A DNA stretch of 64,000 nucleotides, taken from contig CAZXQU010000004.1 in assembly GCA_964642545.1 (NCBI GenBank), positions 14,162-78,161 of the forward strand, given 5' to 3'. The translations under genes were made by a program, and so were the position numbers. Origin of the DNA: QYOJ01 sp964642545 (lineage in GTDB: Bacteria; Bacteroidota; Bacteroidia; Bacteroidales; FEN-979). This document shows positions 33,998 to 43,070 of this stretch, piece after piece (position 1 is the stretch's first letter; every line of letters begins with the position of its first letter). Below the pieces are notes generated by a model. The model worked only from the letters and a program-made list of their open reading frames with translations, was not told the DNA's origin and did not search any database.

Positions 33998-36415
33998 ATG
34001 AAAGAGAAGGTTTTCGACATAGCCCACCGGTACCTCATCCTGAATATAGCCTTTCTTCCGGTTATTCTTATGATGCGGGTAGTGGAATACCTCTTTTTGA
34101 GGCATGCAGCCATTTTGCAGCTACATCCCATTGCTATCGAAGCAAGTGGGCTTCTCTACGACATGAAGGGCTTCGTGGTTTTTGCACTTCTTCTGTTCAT
34201 CCCGTTTCTTTTGATCTCTTTGCTGCATCGCAAGAGTGCCGTCATCTTTTATACAGTTCTCCTTTGTCTCCTAACCCTGCTGCAGTTTTCTCTGATACGC
34301 TATTTTGCCGTCAATCTGGTCCCACTCGACGACATCTTTTATGCCTACTCATTTGATGAGATCATCATGATAACCCGAAGTTCAGACAGCCTGGATTTCA
34401 TCACATTTTTGCCCATCATTTTGATCCTTTTCATTGTCATCATTCTTCAGTATGCCGGAGGCAAGATCAGGATCAATGCAGGCATGTGGACACTGACGTT
34501 AGCTAGTTACATTGCAGCGCTTGTTCTCGCTTTGGTTCCACAGTTGACCAATATAGATGCCGAAACGGAGATGGCCAATTATCATAAGCTAAACAAGAGC
34601 GAATTCTTTCTCGGAGAAACAATCTCCTATCTCTTTAGGGAAGATGAGGTTAAGCCATTTGAACAGATCACGGCTGAAATCGACCGGTATCAGCAGATCC
34701 ACCCTGAGTTTGAGTTCACCAGCAGAAAACATCCGTTAACTCATAAAAATGATGTGCCAGATGTCCTTGGTCCCTATTTTAATTTACAAGAGGAACCCCC
34801 AAACCTGGTTTTTATCATTGTTGAATCCCTGTCACAAGCCTGTGTCGGGGACAGCTCATATTATGGCAATTTCACTCCATTCCTCGATTCATTGAAAAAT
34901 CATAGCCTGTACTGGGATAATTTCCTCTCCAGTTCCGAACGTACGTTTCACGTTTTTGCTTCCTTATTTGGCTCTTTACCCTATGGAGGCGGAGAGTTGC
35001 AAAATGACCTGAGCCATATCCCGTTTCACAACTCATTGATTAGGTATCTTCGGGGAAATGGCTATTTCACCGGGTTCTATTATGGCGGAGATGCCCACTT
35101 CACTAACTACGACGAGTTTCTGAAAAAGCAGGGGATCGATTTAATCATGGAGGATTTCGGGCCCGGTTACGAGGAGAAGAAAAAACTCTATCCCGATTTC
35201 TTCTGGGGATACCATGATGAGTATACGTTTGCCCGGTCGCTGGAAGTGATAGATTCTCTGGGTAAAAACCCACGTCTCGATATCTATCTGACCCTTTCCA
35301 CGCACAATCCTTTTCATCCGCCCAATCAGGAATATTACCTGCAGAAGTATGAAGAGATCACAACAAGGAAGGGCTTTTCTGTTGTGAAAAAAGGGGAAAC
35401 AAATCTCAATCGCGAGATTTTCGCTTCGATGCTCTATACCGATGATGCCCTGCGTGATTTTTTCAAAGCCTGGTCGGAACGGGAGGATTTTGACAACACG
35501 ATCTTCTTTATCACCGGCGACCATTTCTTTATGGAGCTTGGCTACTCCACCATCTCAGCTATTGAACGGTACCATGTTCCAATGATCATCTACTCACCGA
35601 TGTTGAAGAGACCGTATCAGTTTGAGTCCGTTTCATCACACCAGGATATTACTCCATCTGTTATAGCCATGCTTCAGAACAGGTATCAGTTTATGGATCT
35701 CCCTTACGTTCATTGGATCGGACGAGGAGTTGATACAACAAGTTCCTTCAGGAATATCCATGCCATGCAGTTTGTCACCGCGTCGCAGGAATTAGTTGAT
35801 TACCTTGACAATAATTATTTTCTTTCGAAGAACAGGTTATACCGAATCACACCTGGCATGAAAACAGAACCTGTTAATGATGTACAGATGCTAACAAGGA
35901 TGCAGGAGGATTTAAGAGCAACCACTGTGGTTTCAAAATATGTGACAGGCAATGATCGCATCATCCTTCCGGAACTTTTCATGAAGGTCAGTTTTGATAC
36001 CACACTGATATACTCCAAAGACACGTTGGGCTATTTCTTTGGAGAGTCTCCCTTTCGGTATATCAACCTTATCTCACCATGGCAGTTCAGCAACTCATAC
36101 CAAAAGCTGGAATATACGCTGGATTTCCAGTATTTTTTACCGAATTATTCAGATACCGCCAGGTTCCCGCGATTGATCGTCTCCATCGACGACTCCAGCC
36201 AGAAGAACTACCTCTACCGCCAACTCCCTTTCCCGGGGATTCCTGACGACTCAATAAAACCGGGACAGTGGCTCCCATTTCACGTACAGGAGGTACTGGA
36301 TATAAATTCAATCGATGAACTGTCAGGTCTCTTCTTCAAGGTCTATTTCTTCAACAACCGCCTGAGCAACATTCGGTGCGATAGCCTGAGAATCTCTGTA
36401 TCCGGGCTAGATTAA
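33998..36415 (+). CDS. LtaS-like sulfatase-fold phosphoglycerol transferase
   Basis: The 805-residue protein has about five N-terminal helices (to about 190) and a periplasmic alkaline-phosphatase/sulfatase-type domain. FIIVESLSQ holds the first metal Glu (276). SSERTFHVFASLFGSLP carries the probable nucleophile Thr316, as Thr300 in LtaS. ITGDHFF supplies metal ligands. Such Gram-negative proteins add phosphoglycerol or phosphoethanolamine to envelope glycans. The last about 115 residues form a beta-rich module ending DSLRISVSG, faintly like the modules in neighbouring proteins. It begins 1 bp after the GH16-like gene. Confidence 0.82.
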   Translation: MKEKVFDIAHRYLILNIAFLPVILMMRVVEYLFLRHAAILQLHPIAIEASGLLYDMKGFVVFALLLFIPFLLISLLHRKSAVIFYTVLLCLLTLLQFSLIRYFAVNLVPLDDIFYAYSFDEIIMITRSSDSLDFITFLPIILILFIVIILQYAGGKIRINAGMWTLTLASYIAALVLALVPQLTNIDAETEMANYHKLNKSEFFLGETISYLFREDEVKPFEQITAEIDRYQQIHPEFEFTSRKHPLTHKNDVPDVLGPYFNLQEEPPNLVFIIVESLSQACVGDSSYYGNFTPFLDSLKNHSLYWDNFLSSSERTFHVFASLFGSLPYGGGELQNDLSHIPFHNSLIRYLRGNGYFTGFYYGGDAHFTNYDEFLKKQGIDLIMEDFGPGYEEKKKLYPDFFWGYHDEYTFARSLEVIDSLGKNPRLDIYLTLSTHNPFHPPNQEYYLQKYEEITTRKGFSVVKKGETNLNREIFASMLYTDDALRDFFKAWSEREDFDNTIFFITGDHFFMELGYSTISAIERYHVPMIIYSPMLKRPYQFESVSSHQDITPSVIAMLQNRYQFMDLPYVHWIGRGVDTTSSFRNIHAMQFVTASQELVDYLDNNYFLSKNRLYRITPGMKTEPVNDVQMLTRMQEDLRATTVVSKYVTGNDRIILPELFMKVSFDTTLIYSKDTLGYFFGESPFRYINLISPWQFSNSYQKLEYTLDFQYFLPNYSDTARFPRLIVSIDDSSQKNYLYRQLPFPGIPDDSIKPGQWLPFHVQEVLDINSIDELSGLFFKVYFFNNRLSNIRCDSLRISVSGLD

Positions 36416-36427
36416 TAAGGGTCCTTT

Positions 36428-37567
36428 TTAATTGGCAACAAGGAGATGGTCCAATAGTGGTTCATAAACCTCCAGCAAGACAATATCGGGGTTCTCTTTT
36501 GAAATAATATCAAAGTTGGTACCATACATCCATGCGTCAAAGATATAGAGCGATTTTTGAAAGGAATCTGAAAAGAAAGGCAGGAGACTCCCGAAGAATG
36601 AATCCCGGATAACTACAATAGACGGAAGTGTTGTATCGGCAACCAATGTCCTGATCTCATATTCATCTTTATATGCAAACCAATATGGGGGTTCGTATTT
36701 TTTTTCAGGTGAGATTGACCCTCTGGGATGTTTCCTGGTATAATGATACCTGATCTCCCGTAGTTCGGAACAAAGTTGAATCATATTGGCAAGGCCGCCG
36801 CACCAGGAGGAGTCAATGATTGGAAAGATATCAGAATCATGGAGGGTTACAATACCGGGATATGATTCCTTAAGATGCCGCATAATCTCCTTATATACCA
36901 CAAACCCGCCTGCTGTACTCCAGTGGTGATCGGTTTTAGGGTATAGTTTTAATGTATCTGATGTTTTCGTCATTGCATTTTGGATGTCGATGAAGTGGAT
37001 CAGTGAATCTCCTTCGATACGTTCAATCAGCTTTTTAGTACGTGTTTTCCCAGATGTACGGTGGAAAAAACGTGGAAGCTTCTCTGGGTAGACTTCACAC
37101 TTCATAGGTGCAATTATCAAGTAGAAACCAATTCCCTTGTCGGAAAGGAATTGTGCCCTTTCATGGAGTTTCTGATAGATTGTTTCAACCTCTTCCGGTG
37201 TGAAATCCAATTGGCCTGAATAGAGAAGCCGGTTCTCTGCCTGGAACAGCCATCCATCCTTCCCGATGGTCACTTTGTCGGGGACAGGAGATTTGCCGAA
37301 TAGTCCCCAAAGGATATTCCTTCCGAAGAACCGCATGATCTCCTGCCTGAAAGGGAAATGGTCGTTGTAATACGCTGTATATTGCTTGGGGAAGACATCC
37401 AGGTAGGTGATATCCAGGAAGGGTTTGGCGGCCAGGTTCCTGTTTTCCGATTCACTCACCTCAGCCTTTTCAGAATTGTCGAGTGCATCATAGAACATGG
37501 GAAAGCAGAGGAACAGCGCGAAGAGAACTGCCAGGATAATTACATATGTCCTTTTGCCCGTTTCCAT
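36428..37567 (-). CDS. AlgJ/AlgX-like SGNH acyltransferase (canonical DHHW)
   Basis: The 379-residue protein has an N-terminal anchor (about 7-25), the block VTIGKDGWLFQAENRLLYSG, then KTDHHWST (Asp213, His215) and VVIRDSFFGS (Ser323). Here the catalytic Asp-x-His pair is kept, unlike in the three paralogues at 19-26 kb. It lies 2 bp downstream of an MBOAT gene on the same strand, the standard pairing for periplasmic O-acetylation of polysaccharide. I expect it to be the periplasmic acetyl carrier or transferase. Confidence 0.83.
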   Translation of the reverse strand: METGKRTYVIILAVLFALFLCFPMFYDALDNSEKAEVSESENRNLAAKPFLDITYLDVFPKQYTAYYNDHFPFRQEIMRFFGRNILWGLFGKSPVPDKVTIGKDGWLFQAENRLLYSGQLDFTPEEVETIYQKLHERAQFLSDKGIGFYLIIAPMKCEVYPEKLPRFFHRTSGKTRTKKLIERIEGDSLIHFIDIQNAMTKTSDTLKLYPKTDHHWSTAGGFVVYKEIMRHLKESYPGIVTLHDSDIFPIIDSSWCGGLANMIQLCSELREIRYHYTRKHPRGSISPEKKYEPPYWFAYKDEYEIRTLVADTTLPSIVVIRDSFFGSLLPFFSDSFQKSLYIFDAWMYGTNFDIISKENPDIVLLEVYEPLLDHLLVAN

Positions 37568-37569
37568 GA

Positions 37570-39060
37570 TCAGAATTGGAAGTAGATGAATGAGGTGTTT
37601 GTTTCCGACACGACGAAGAGTACCGAAAGGAGAAGGATGCCAACCACAAACAGGATCGATCCGATCTCAAACAACTGAAAGGAGACATTTCGTATAGCCA
37701 GTCGCTTCGCCCCGAATCCCTGGCTGATTTTCCTGACGGAGTTGTCCAATATCCTGGTCGATCCTGCTATAGCCAGTATCAGCGCAATGCCCAGCTGCAG
37801 GTCAAGGAATTGCAGGATTCCTGAGGAGGAAGCGGTCGGCCCTGACAAGCCTGCCATCACTCTGATATAGGTGAAGGCTTCTGCCAGTGTACCCGACCTG
37901 AAAAATATCCATGAGAGTAGTAGGAACAACAACAGGTATGCATGTTGGATAATGGGGAAGGTGCGTTTCAGGAACCGGGAGAGCCCGATTCGTTCAAATA
38001 CGAGAAAAAGCCCGTGGATGAGTCCCCATCCCAGAAAGGTCCAGGCGGCTCCGTGCCAGATGCCGCAGATGACAAAGGTGACGAGCGCTGCCGGAAGATA
38101 AATCAGGTAATCGGTTTTGATGTTGAAGTACCTCTTCTTAACCAGTTTCCTCGACGTAGAGTAGGCGATGGGAAGAAAGAGGTAGTCGCGCAGCCAGAAG
38201 GAAAGAGAGATGTGCCACCGCCGCCAGAACTCATGCACTGATCGGGAGAGGTAGGGGAAATCGAAATTCTCCATAAACCGGAAGCCGAACATCCTTCCCA
38301 GTCCGATGGCCATATCGGTGTAAGCCGAAAAATCGATGTAGATCTGTAGCATGTATAGTGCAGCGCCAAACCAGGCCAAGGAGACATCCATCTGCATCAG
38401 CTGCAGCCCGAAGATCTCTGTGGTGGCTGATGACAGGGCATTTGCAATGAGCAGTTTCTTCGCCAGGCCGAGGGTAAATCGCCGGATTCCGGAAGCAAAC
38501 AGGTCGATATTCGGGGATGGGTTGGCCAGTTGCGGTGCCAGCGTGCGGTACCGATCGATTGGTCCGGCAAGCAGTTGAGGAAAGAGCGAGATATAGAGCC
38601 CGAGTTGGATGAAGTTCCGTTGTTCCTCCACCTCCCTGCGTTTGACACTGATCAGGTAACTTATCGCTTTGAAGGTATAAAAGGATATCCCCAGCGGCAG
38701 GATGATGGCGTTCACCACAAGTTCATCCCACTGAAACAGGGAGGTGAGAAGGTTGACATTATCCATCAGGAAGTTGGTATACTTGAACACAACCAAAAGG
38801 AGAATGTTGGCGATGATACCCATTACAAACCACCTTTTCCGTCCCCTTTCTGCTTTTGCCTGTCCTATCAGGATGCCTGAAACATAATTGATCACGATGG
38901 AACCCAGCAGCACTGAGGTGTAGGAAAATCCTCCCCAGGCGTAAAAAATAAGACTGGCAAGAAAAAGCAGCGGTGCCTTAAACCTGTTGGCAGCGATAAA
39001 ATAGAAAAAGAGCGTTAGCGGGAGGAACAAAAAAATGAATAAGAGTGAGGTGAAAAGCAT
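37570..39060 (-). CDS. MBOAT family O-acyltransferase (AlgI-like), cluster B
   Basis: The 496-residue polytopic protein has the same blocks as the MBOAT at 21.9 kb: LFPQLLAGPIDRY, IDFSAYTDMAIGLGRM, FWRRWHISLSFWLRDYLFLP and ICGIWHGAAWTFLGW with the catalytic His. It and the DHHW protein form a self-contained acylation pair, separate from cluster A. A minus-strand -7 box TATTTTTG (plus-strand 39081-39088) lies about 21 bases before its ATG, so this pair has its own promoter. Confidence 0.9.
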   Translation of the reverse strand: MLFTSLLFIFLFLPLTLFFYFIAANRFKAPLLFLASLIFYAWGGFSYTSVLLGSIVINYVSGILIGQAKAERGRKRWFVMGIIANILLLVVFKYTNFLMDNVNLLTSLFQWDELVVNAIILPLGISFYTFKAISYLISVKRREVEEQRNFIQLGLYISLFPQLLAGPIDRYRTLAPQLANPSPNIDLFASGIRRFTLGLAKKLLIANALSSATTEIFGLQLMQMDVSLAWFGAALYMLQIYIDFSAYTDMAIGLGRMFGFRFMENFDFPYLSRSVHEFWRRWHISLSFWLRDYLFLPIAYSTSRKLVKKRYFNIKTDYLIYLPAALVTFVICGIWHGAAWTFLGWGLIHGLFLVFERIGLSRFLKRTFPIIQHAYLLLFLLLSWIFFRSGTLAEAFTYIRVMAGLSGPTASSSGILQFLDLQLGIALILAIAGSTRILDNSVRKISQGFGAKRLAIRNVSFQLFEIGSILFVVGILLLSVLFVVSETNTSFIYFQF

Positions 39061-39080
39061 CCGGGGCTAATTATGAGCCA

Positions 39081-39088
39081 CAAAAATA
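39081..39088 (-). promoter_or_regulatory. Putative -7 box for the MBOAT-DHHW pair
   Basis: Minus-strand TATTTTTG fits TAnnTTTG and lies 20 bases before the MBOAT ATG at 39060. The -33 box is not clear. Confidence 0.4.
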
Positions 39089-39129
39089 GTATTTTTACCC
39101 TCTGATTGCCAACTATTCAAACCTTTTAC

Positions 39130-40278
39130 ATGACTATGAAAATCATCATACTGGGAGGCGGCCTCGTGGGAGGCCCCATGGCGCTGGATCTGGCGAAGGA
39201 GGAAGATTTCCAGGTAACGGTAGCCGACAACAACAAGGAAACCCTGCAGAAGCTGGCCGACATAAGCCGTATCAAGCCCATCCAAATGGATCTTAGCTTC
39301 CCCGAAGAGGTCACCCGGCTGGTGAGCAACTATGATATGGTGATCAATGCGGTTCCCGGCTTCATGGGTTTCAGAACCCTGAAAGCAATCATTGAGGCTG
39401 GAAAGAACGTAGTAGATATTGCCTTCTTCATTGAGGATCCGTTTGAACTGGATCAGCTTGCGAAGAAGAAAAATGTGACAGCTATCATGGACTGTGGTGT
39501 TGCTCCGGGCATGTGCAATGTGTTGATCGGTTATGCCGATCACCTGCTTGACGAAACCGACAAGGTGGCCTATTATGTGGGCGGACTTCCCCGGGTGAGG
39601 GAGTGGCCGTTTGAATACAAGGCCGGGTTCTCGCCTATCGATGTGATTGAGGAGTACACCCGACCGGCACGCCTGGTCGAGAATGGCAAACTGGTGGTGA
39701 AACCGGCTCTCTCCGATGCCGAATTGATGAATTTTCCCGGGATCGGCACGCTGGAGGCGTTCAATAGCGACGGGCTCCGCTCGCTGCTCCATACCATCAA
39801 AGCTCCCAGCATGAAGGAGAAGACTTTGCGCTACCCCGGTCATATCGAAAAGATGAAGGTGCTGCGCGAAACAGGTTTCTTCGGCCAGGATGCCATAGAT
39901 ATAAACGGTCAACAGATTCGCCCGATCGACCTGACCGCGAAACTACTCTTTCCGAAATGGAAGCTGAAAGAGGGGGAGGTCGACATCACCATCATGAAGG
40001 TGATCACGGAAGGGAAGAAGGACGGGAAACGCATCAGGTATACCTATGACCTTTTCGACACCTACGACCCGGTAACCCGCGTTCACTCCATGGCCCGCAC
40101 CACAGGCTATACCGCAACGGTAGCCCTGCGGATGATCGCACAGGGCATCTATACCCACAAAGGCATCACGGTACCTGAATTTCTGGGAAAAAAACCGGAA
40201 TGTGTAAATTTCCTCCTGGCCGGACTGAAGGAGCGGGGCGTCAACTACCGTGAGTCGATCAAACGGTTTGACGATTAA
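39130..40278 (+). CDS. Saccharopine dehydrogenase family protein
   Basis: From the ATG at 39130 the protein has 382 residues. An N-terminal NAD(P) Rossmann motif IILGGGLVGGPMALDLA is followed by the family's VINAVPGFMG, MDCGVAPGMCNVLIGYAD and YVGGLPRVREWPFEYKAG blocks. Members act on lysine or polyamine-type amino acids, or as carboxynorspermidine or homospermidine-type dehydrogenases; the sequence alone does not say which. It is convergent with the PBP1A gene, overlapping its end by 4 bp. Confidence 0.85.
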   Translation: MTMKIIILGGGLVGGPMALDLAKEEDFQVTVADNNKETLQKLADISRIKPIQMDLSFPEEVTRLVSNYDMVINAVPGFMGFRTLKAIIEAGKNVVDIAFFIEDPFELDQLAKKKNVTAIMDCGVAPGMCNVLIGYADHLLDETDKVAYYVGGLPRVREWPFEYKAGFSPIDVIEEYTRPARLVENGKLVVKPALSDAELMNFPGIGTLEAFNSDGLRSLLHTIKAPSMKEKTLRYPGHIEKMKVLRETGFFGQDAIDINGQQIRPIDLTAKLLFPKWKLKEGEVDITIMKVITEGKKDGKRIRYTYDLFDTYDPVTRVHSMARTTGYTATVALRMIAQGIYTHKGITVPEFLGKKPECVNFLLAGLKERGVNYRESIKRFDD

Positions 40279-42545
40279 AACTCGTCAAACTTGTTCTTGT
40301 CAGGCTTTTTACCGTTTCGGAGCAGTGAATCACAGTTGAAGGTCACATCAATTTTGAAAGTCGGACGCGGGAAATCTCGTTTGTAGATCCCTGTGTTCAA
40401 GGAATCGGCATAGACTTTTTGCATGTAGAGTGCCCAAACTGGCAAGGCCATGTTGGCTCCCTGTCCCAGGGTTAGCGTACGGAAATGGGCAGCTCTGTCC
40501 TCACACCCAACCCAGATACCGGTTACCAGGTCGGGAGTGATCCCCATGAACCATCCGTCACTCTGATTTTGGGTCGTCCCGGTCTTGCCGGCAATCTCGT
40601 TGGTGAATCCGTATTTGTACTTCAGTCTGACGCTGGTGCCATATTCGACCACCCCTTTCAGCATCTCGATCATCAGGTAGGCGGTCTTCTCGCTGATGGC
40701 CTCCTGCTGTTTGGGAATGAACTGTTCCAGCACATTCCCGAATTTGTCCTCAATGCGGGTGATGAAGATCGGCTCAATCCACTGTCCTTTGTTTGGGAAG
40801 GTGCTCATGGCTCCAACCATCTCATAAAGAGATAGATCGGCTGAGCCAAGCGCAATGGAATAGACCGGCGGGATGTAACTGGTAATCCCCATCTTGTGCG
40901 CGATAGTAATCACATCCTGTGGCGAATATTTTTTCATGAGCTGACCGCTGATCCAGTTGTTGGAGTTAGCGAGTGCCCACTTCAGGGTCACCTCCTCGCC
41001 GATGAGGTCGTTACTCGAGTTCTCGGGCGCCCATTTGTCGCCGTTCCAGAGTTCGATGACCGGCTGGACGTTAGGGTAGCGTGTGCAGGGCGTCTCCCCC
41101 TCCTGGATCGCCAGGGTGTAAAGAAAGGGTTTAAAGGTAGACCCAACCTGTCGCTTGCTGAGGATCACGTGGTCGTATTGGAAATATTTGTTGTCGATGC
41201 CGCCTACATAAGCACGGATATAGCCAGTGTGAGGATCCATCGACATCAACCCGGCCTGCAGGAAAAATTTGTAATACCGGATCGAATCGAGCGGTGTGAA
41301 TACCGTATCAATGGGGCCATTCCACGAGAATACCTTCATCCTGACAGGATACTGGAAATTACTGTAGATCTCCTCCTCCGAATAGCCCTCTTTTTTCAGC
41401 CGGTAGTAACGGTCGGTGCGTCGCATGGCCGAGGTCAGCAGCTTCTGGATCTCCGCACCCTCATGCCTTTCAAAAACAAAGGGAGCGTTTTTATGGCCTT
41501 TCCAGTGGCTGAAGAATGAGGGCTGAAGCTCTTTCCCCAGGTACTCCTTCACCGCCTCTTCGGCATAGGCTTGCAGGATGGTATTGATGGTGGTGTAGAC
41601 CTTCAGTCCGTCGCGGTATAGGTTATAGGGCGTACCATCCTCTTTGGAATGGCTGTTGCACCATTCGGTAAGGTACATTCGCAGGTACTCCCTGAAGTAA
41701 GTTGCCAGGCCGCTGGTATGATCCTGGATCCGGTAGTTTGACATATCTATGGGCAACTCGCGCAGTGAATCGTACTCCATGCGGGAGAGGTATCCGTATT
41801 TCTCCATCTGGTTCAACACGATGTTGCGGCGCGACCAGGCACGGTCGGGGTTGCGCACCGGACTGAAAAATGTCGGAGCCTTCAGGATACCGATCAACAA
41901 GGCCGCCTCATCAGGATTGAGCTGATCGGGGGTTTTGTTGAAGTACGTCTTGGCGGCCGACTTGATCCCAAACGACATGCTTCCGAAGTCGACCGTATTG
42001 AGGTACATGGCGATGATCTCCTGCTTCGAGTAGTTGCGTTCCAGCTTCACGGCTGTCACCCACTCCTTGAGCTTCATCACGGCGAGTTCCATTTTTGTAT
42101 ACCTTGGCTTTCGCGGAAATAAATTCTTGGCCAGCTGTTGTGTGATGGTGCTACCTCCTCCCCTGTCGGTTCCTGTCATGATGCCAAAGATCATTCTCAT
42201 GGTCGCTTTGGGATCGATGCCCGAGTGACTTTCGAAGCGGGCATCTTCGGTGGCTATCAGGGCATTTACGATATTTGGGGAGAGATCCTGGTAGTGGATA
42301 TTCGATCGGTTTTCAACATAATACTTGCCTAAAAGCTTGCCATCGGCAGAGAAAATCTCGGTAGCCTGGTTGCTTTCAGGATTTTCCAGTTCCAGGAAGC
42401 TGGGGATCTTTCCAAGGAGTCCATAGCCGATCGCGACAAAGAGGATGATGATCATGACCAGTGCCAGGAGATAGGTAATCCAGAATCCCCAGATGAAGCG
42501 CCTCACTTTTTTGGAGGGGATGGTATGTTTCTTTTTTGATCCCAT
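40275..42545 (-). CDS. mrcA: Class A penicillin-binding protein 1A
   Basis: PBP1A polymerises and cross-links peptidoglycan. The 756-residue protein has one N-terminal helix (about 15-43). The GT51 glycosyltransferase domain shows ATEDARFESHSGID (catalytic Glu) and GGSTITQQLAKNLFPR. The transpeptidase domain shows SxxK in GSTFKPFLYTL, SxN in ANSNNWISG and KTGTTQNQSDGWF. The domain order and length are normal. It follows gldH, ricT and holB on the same strand, a gene order often seen in Bacteroidota. Confidence 0.95.
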   Translation of the reverse strand: MGSKKKHTIPSKKVRRFIWGFWITYLLALVMIIILFVAIGYGLLGKIPSFLELENPESNQATEIFSADGKLLGKYYVENRSNIHYQDLSPNIVNALIATEDARFESHSGIDPKATMRMIFGIMTGTDRGGGSTITQQLAKNLFPRKPRYTKMELAVMKLKEWVTAVKLERNYSKQEIIAMYLNTVDFGSMSFGIKSAAKTYFNKTPDQLNPDEAALLIGILKAPTFFSPVRNPDRAWSRRNIVLNQMEKYGYLSRMEYDSLRELPIDMSNYRIQDHTSGLATYFREYLRMYLTEWCNSHSKEDGTPYNLYRDGLKVYTTINTILQAYAEEAVKEYLGKELQPSFFSHWKGHKNAPFVFERHEGAEIQKLLTSAMRRTDRYYRLKKEGYSEEEIYSNFQYPVRMKVFSWNGPIDTVFTPLDSIRYYKFFLQAGLMSMDPHTGYIRAYVGGIDNKYFQYDHVILSKRQVGSTFKPFLYTLAIQEGETPCTRYPNVQPVIELWNGDKWAPENSSNDLIGEEVTLKWALANSNNWISGQLMKKYSPQDVITIAHKMGITSYIPPVYSIALGSADLSLYEMVGAMSTFPNKGQWIEPIFITRIEDKFGNVLEQFIPKQQEAISEKTAYLMIEMLKGVVEYGTSVRLKYKYGFTNEIAGKTGTTQNQSDGWFMGITPDLVTGIWVGCEDRAAHFRTLTLGQGANMALPVWALYMQKVYADSLNTGIYKRDFPRPTFKIDVTFNCDSLLRNGKKPDKNKFDEF

Positions 42546-42562
42546 TCGTTTAGAATGATCTG

Positions 42563-43057
42563 TTAGTTGACCTTATCAATCCGGATGCCGATATCGAGGA
42601 TCCCTTTTAACACTTCAACCCGCATCGCTTGTTCGAGTTCAAAGCGGTAGGTGCCCGAAACCGGTAGCTGGATGTTTGACTGAAACAAGAACCTATTAAA
42701 CCGCACATTTCCAGATCCCGATCCGAGCCACTTTCCGTCGTAGTGTGCAAGCAAACACTCGATCGTATCCTTCGCTATCCGCCCATTAGGAAAGATGGTC
42801 TTCATGAAGAAAAAGAGGTTGCTGTAGGAGTAGCTGATGTCATTTCGTACATCGATATACATCGTGTAACCACACAGTGTATCTGATATAACGGTTGAAA
42901 AGTCAAGAATGTTATCCGCATGCCATCCTCCCTGATCTATTTTGATGCTCTCTTCAAAAACCCGCTGATTATTACAGGAGATGAGGAGCACCATAAGGAG
43001 CCCGGTAAGGATCAGGGATTGGGTTCGACGGATTTGGCGCATACGGGTTATGATCAT
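42563..43057 (-). CDS. gldH: Gliding motility lipoprotein GldH
   Basis: The 164-residue lipoprotein has the lipobox LLISC (Cys28). Family blocks include FFFMKTIFPNGRIAKDTIEC, HYDGKWLGSGSGNVRFNR and the C-terminal ILDIGIRIDKVN. GldH is needed for gliding in Flavobacterium, but is also conserved in non-gliding Bacteroidota, so motility cannot be inferred. It lies between ricT and mrcA. Confidence 0.88.
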   Translation of the reverse strand: MIITRMRQIRRTQSLILTGLLMVLLISCNNQRVFEESIKIDQGGWHADNILDFSTVISDTLCGYTMYIDVRNDISYSYSNLFFFMKTIFPNGRIAKDTIECLLAHYDGKWLGSGSGNVRFNRFLFQSNIQLPVSGTYRFELEQAMRVEVLKGILDIGIRIDKVN

Positions 43058-43070
43058 TCAGCCAGGCTCA

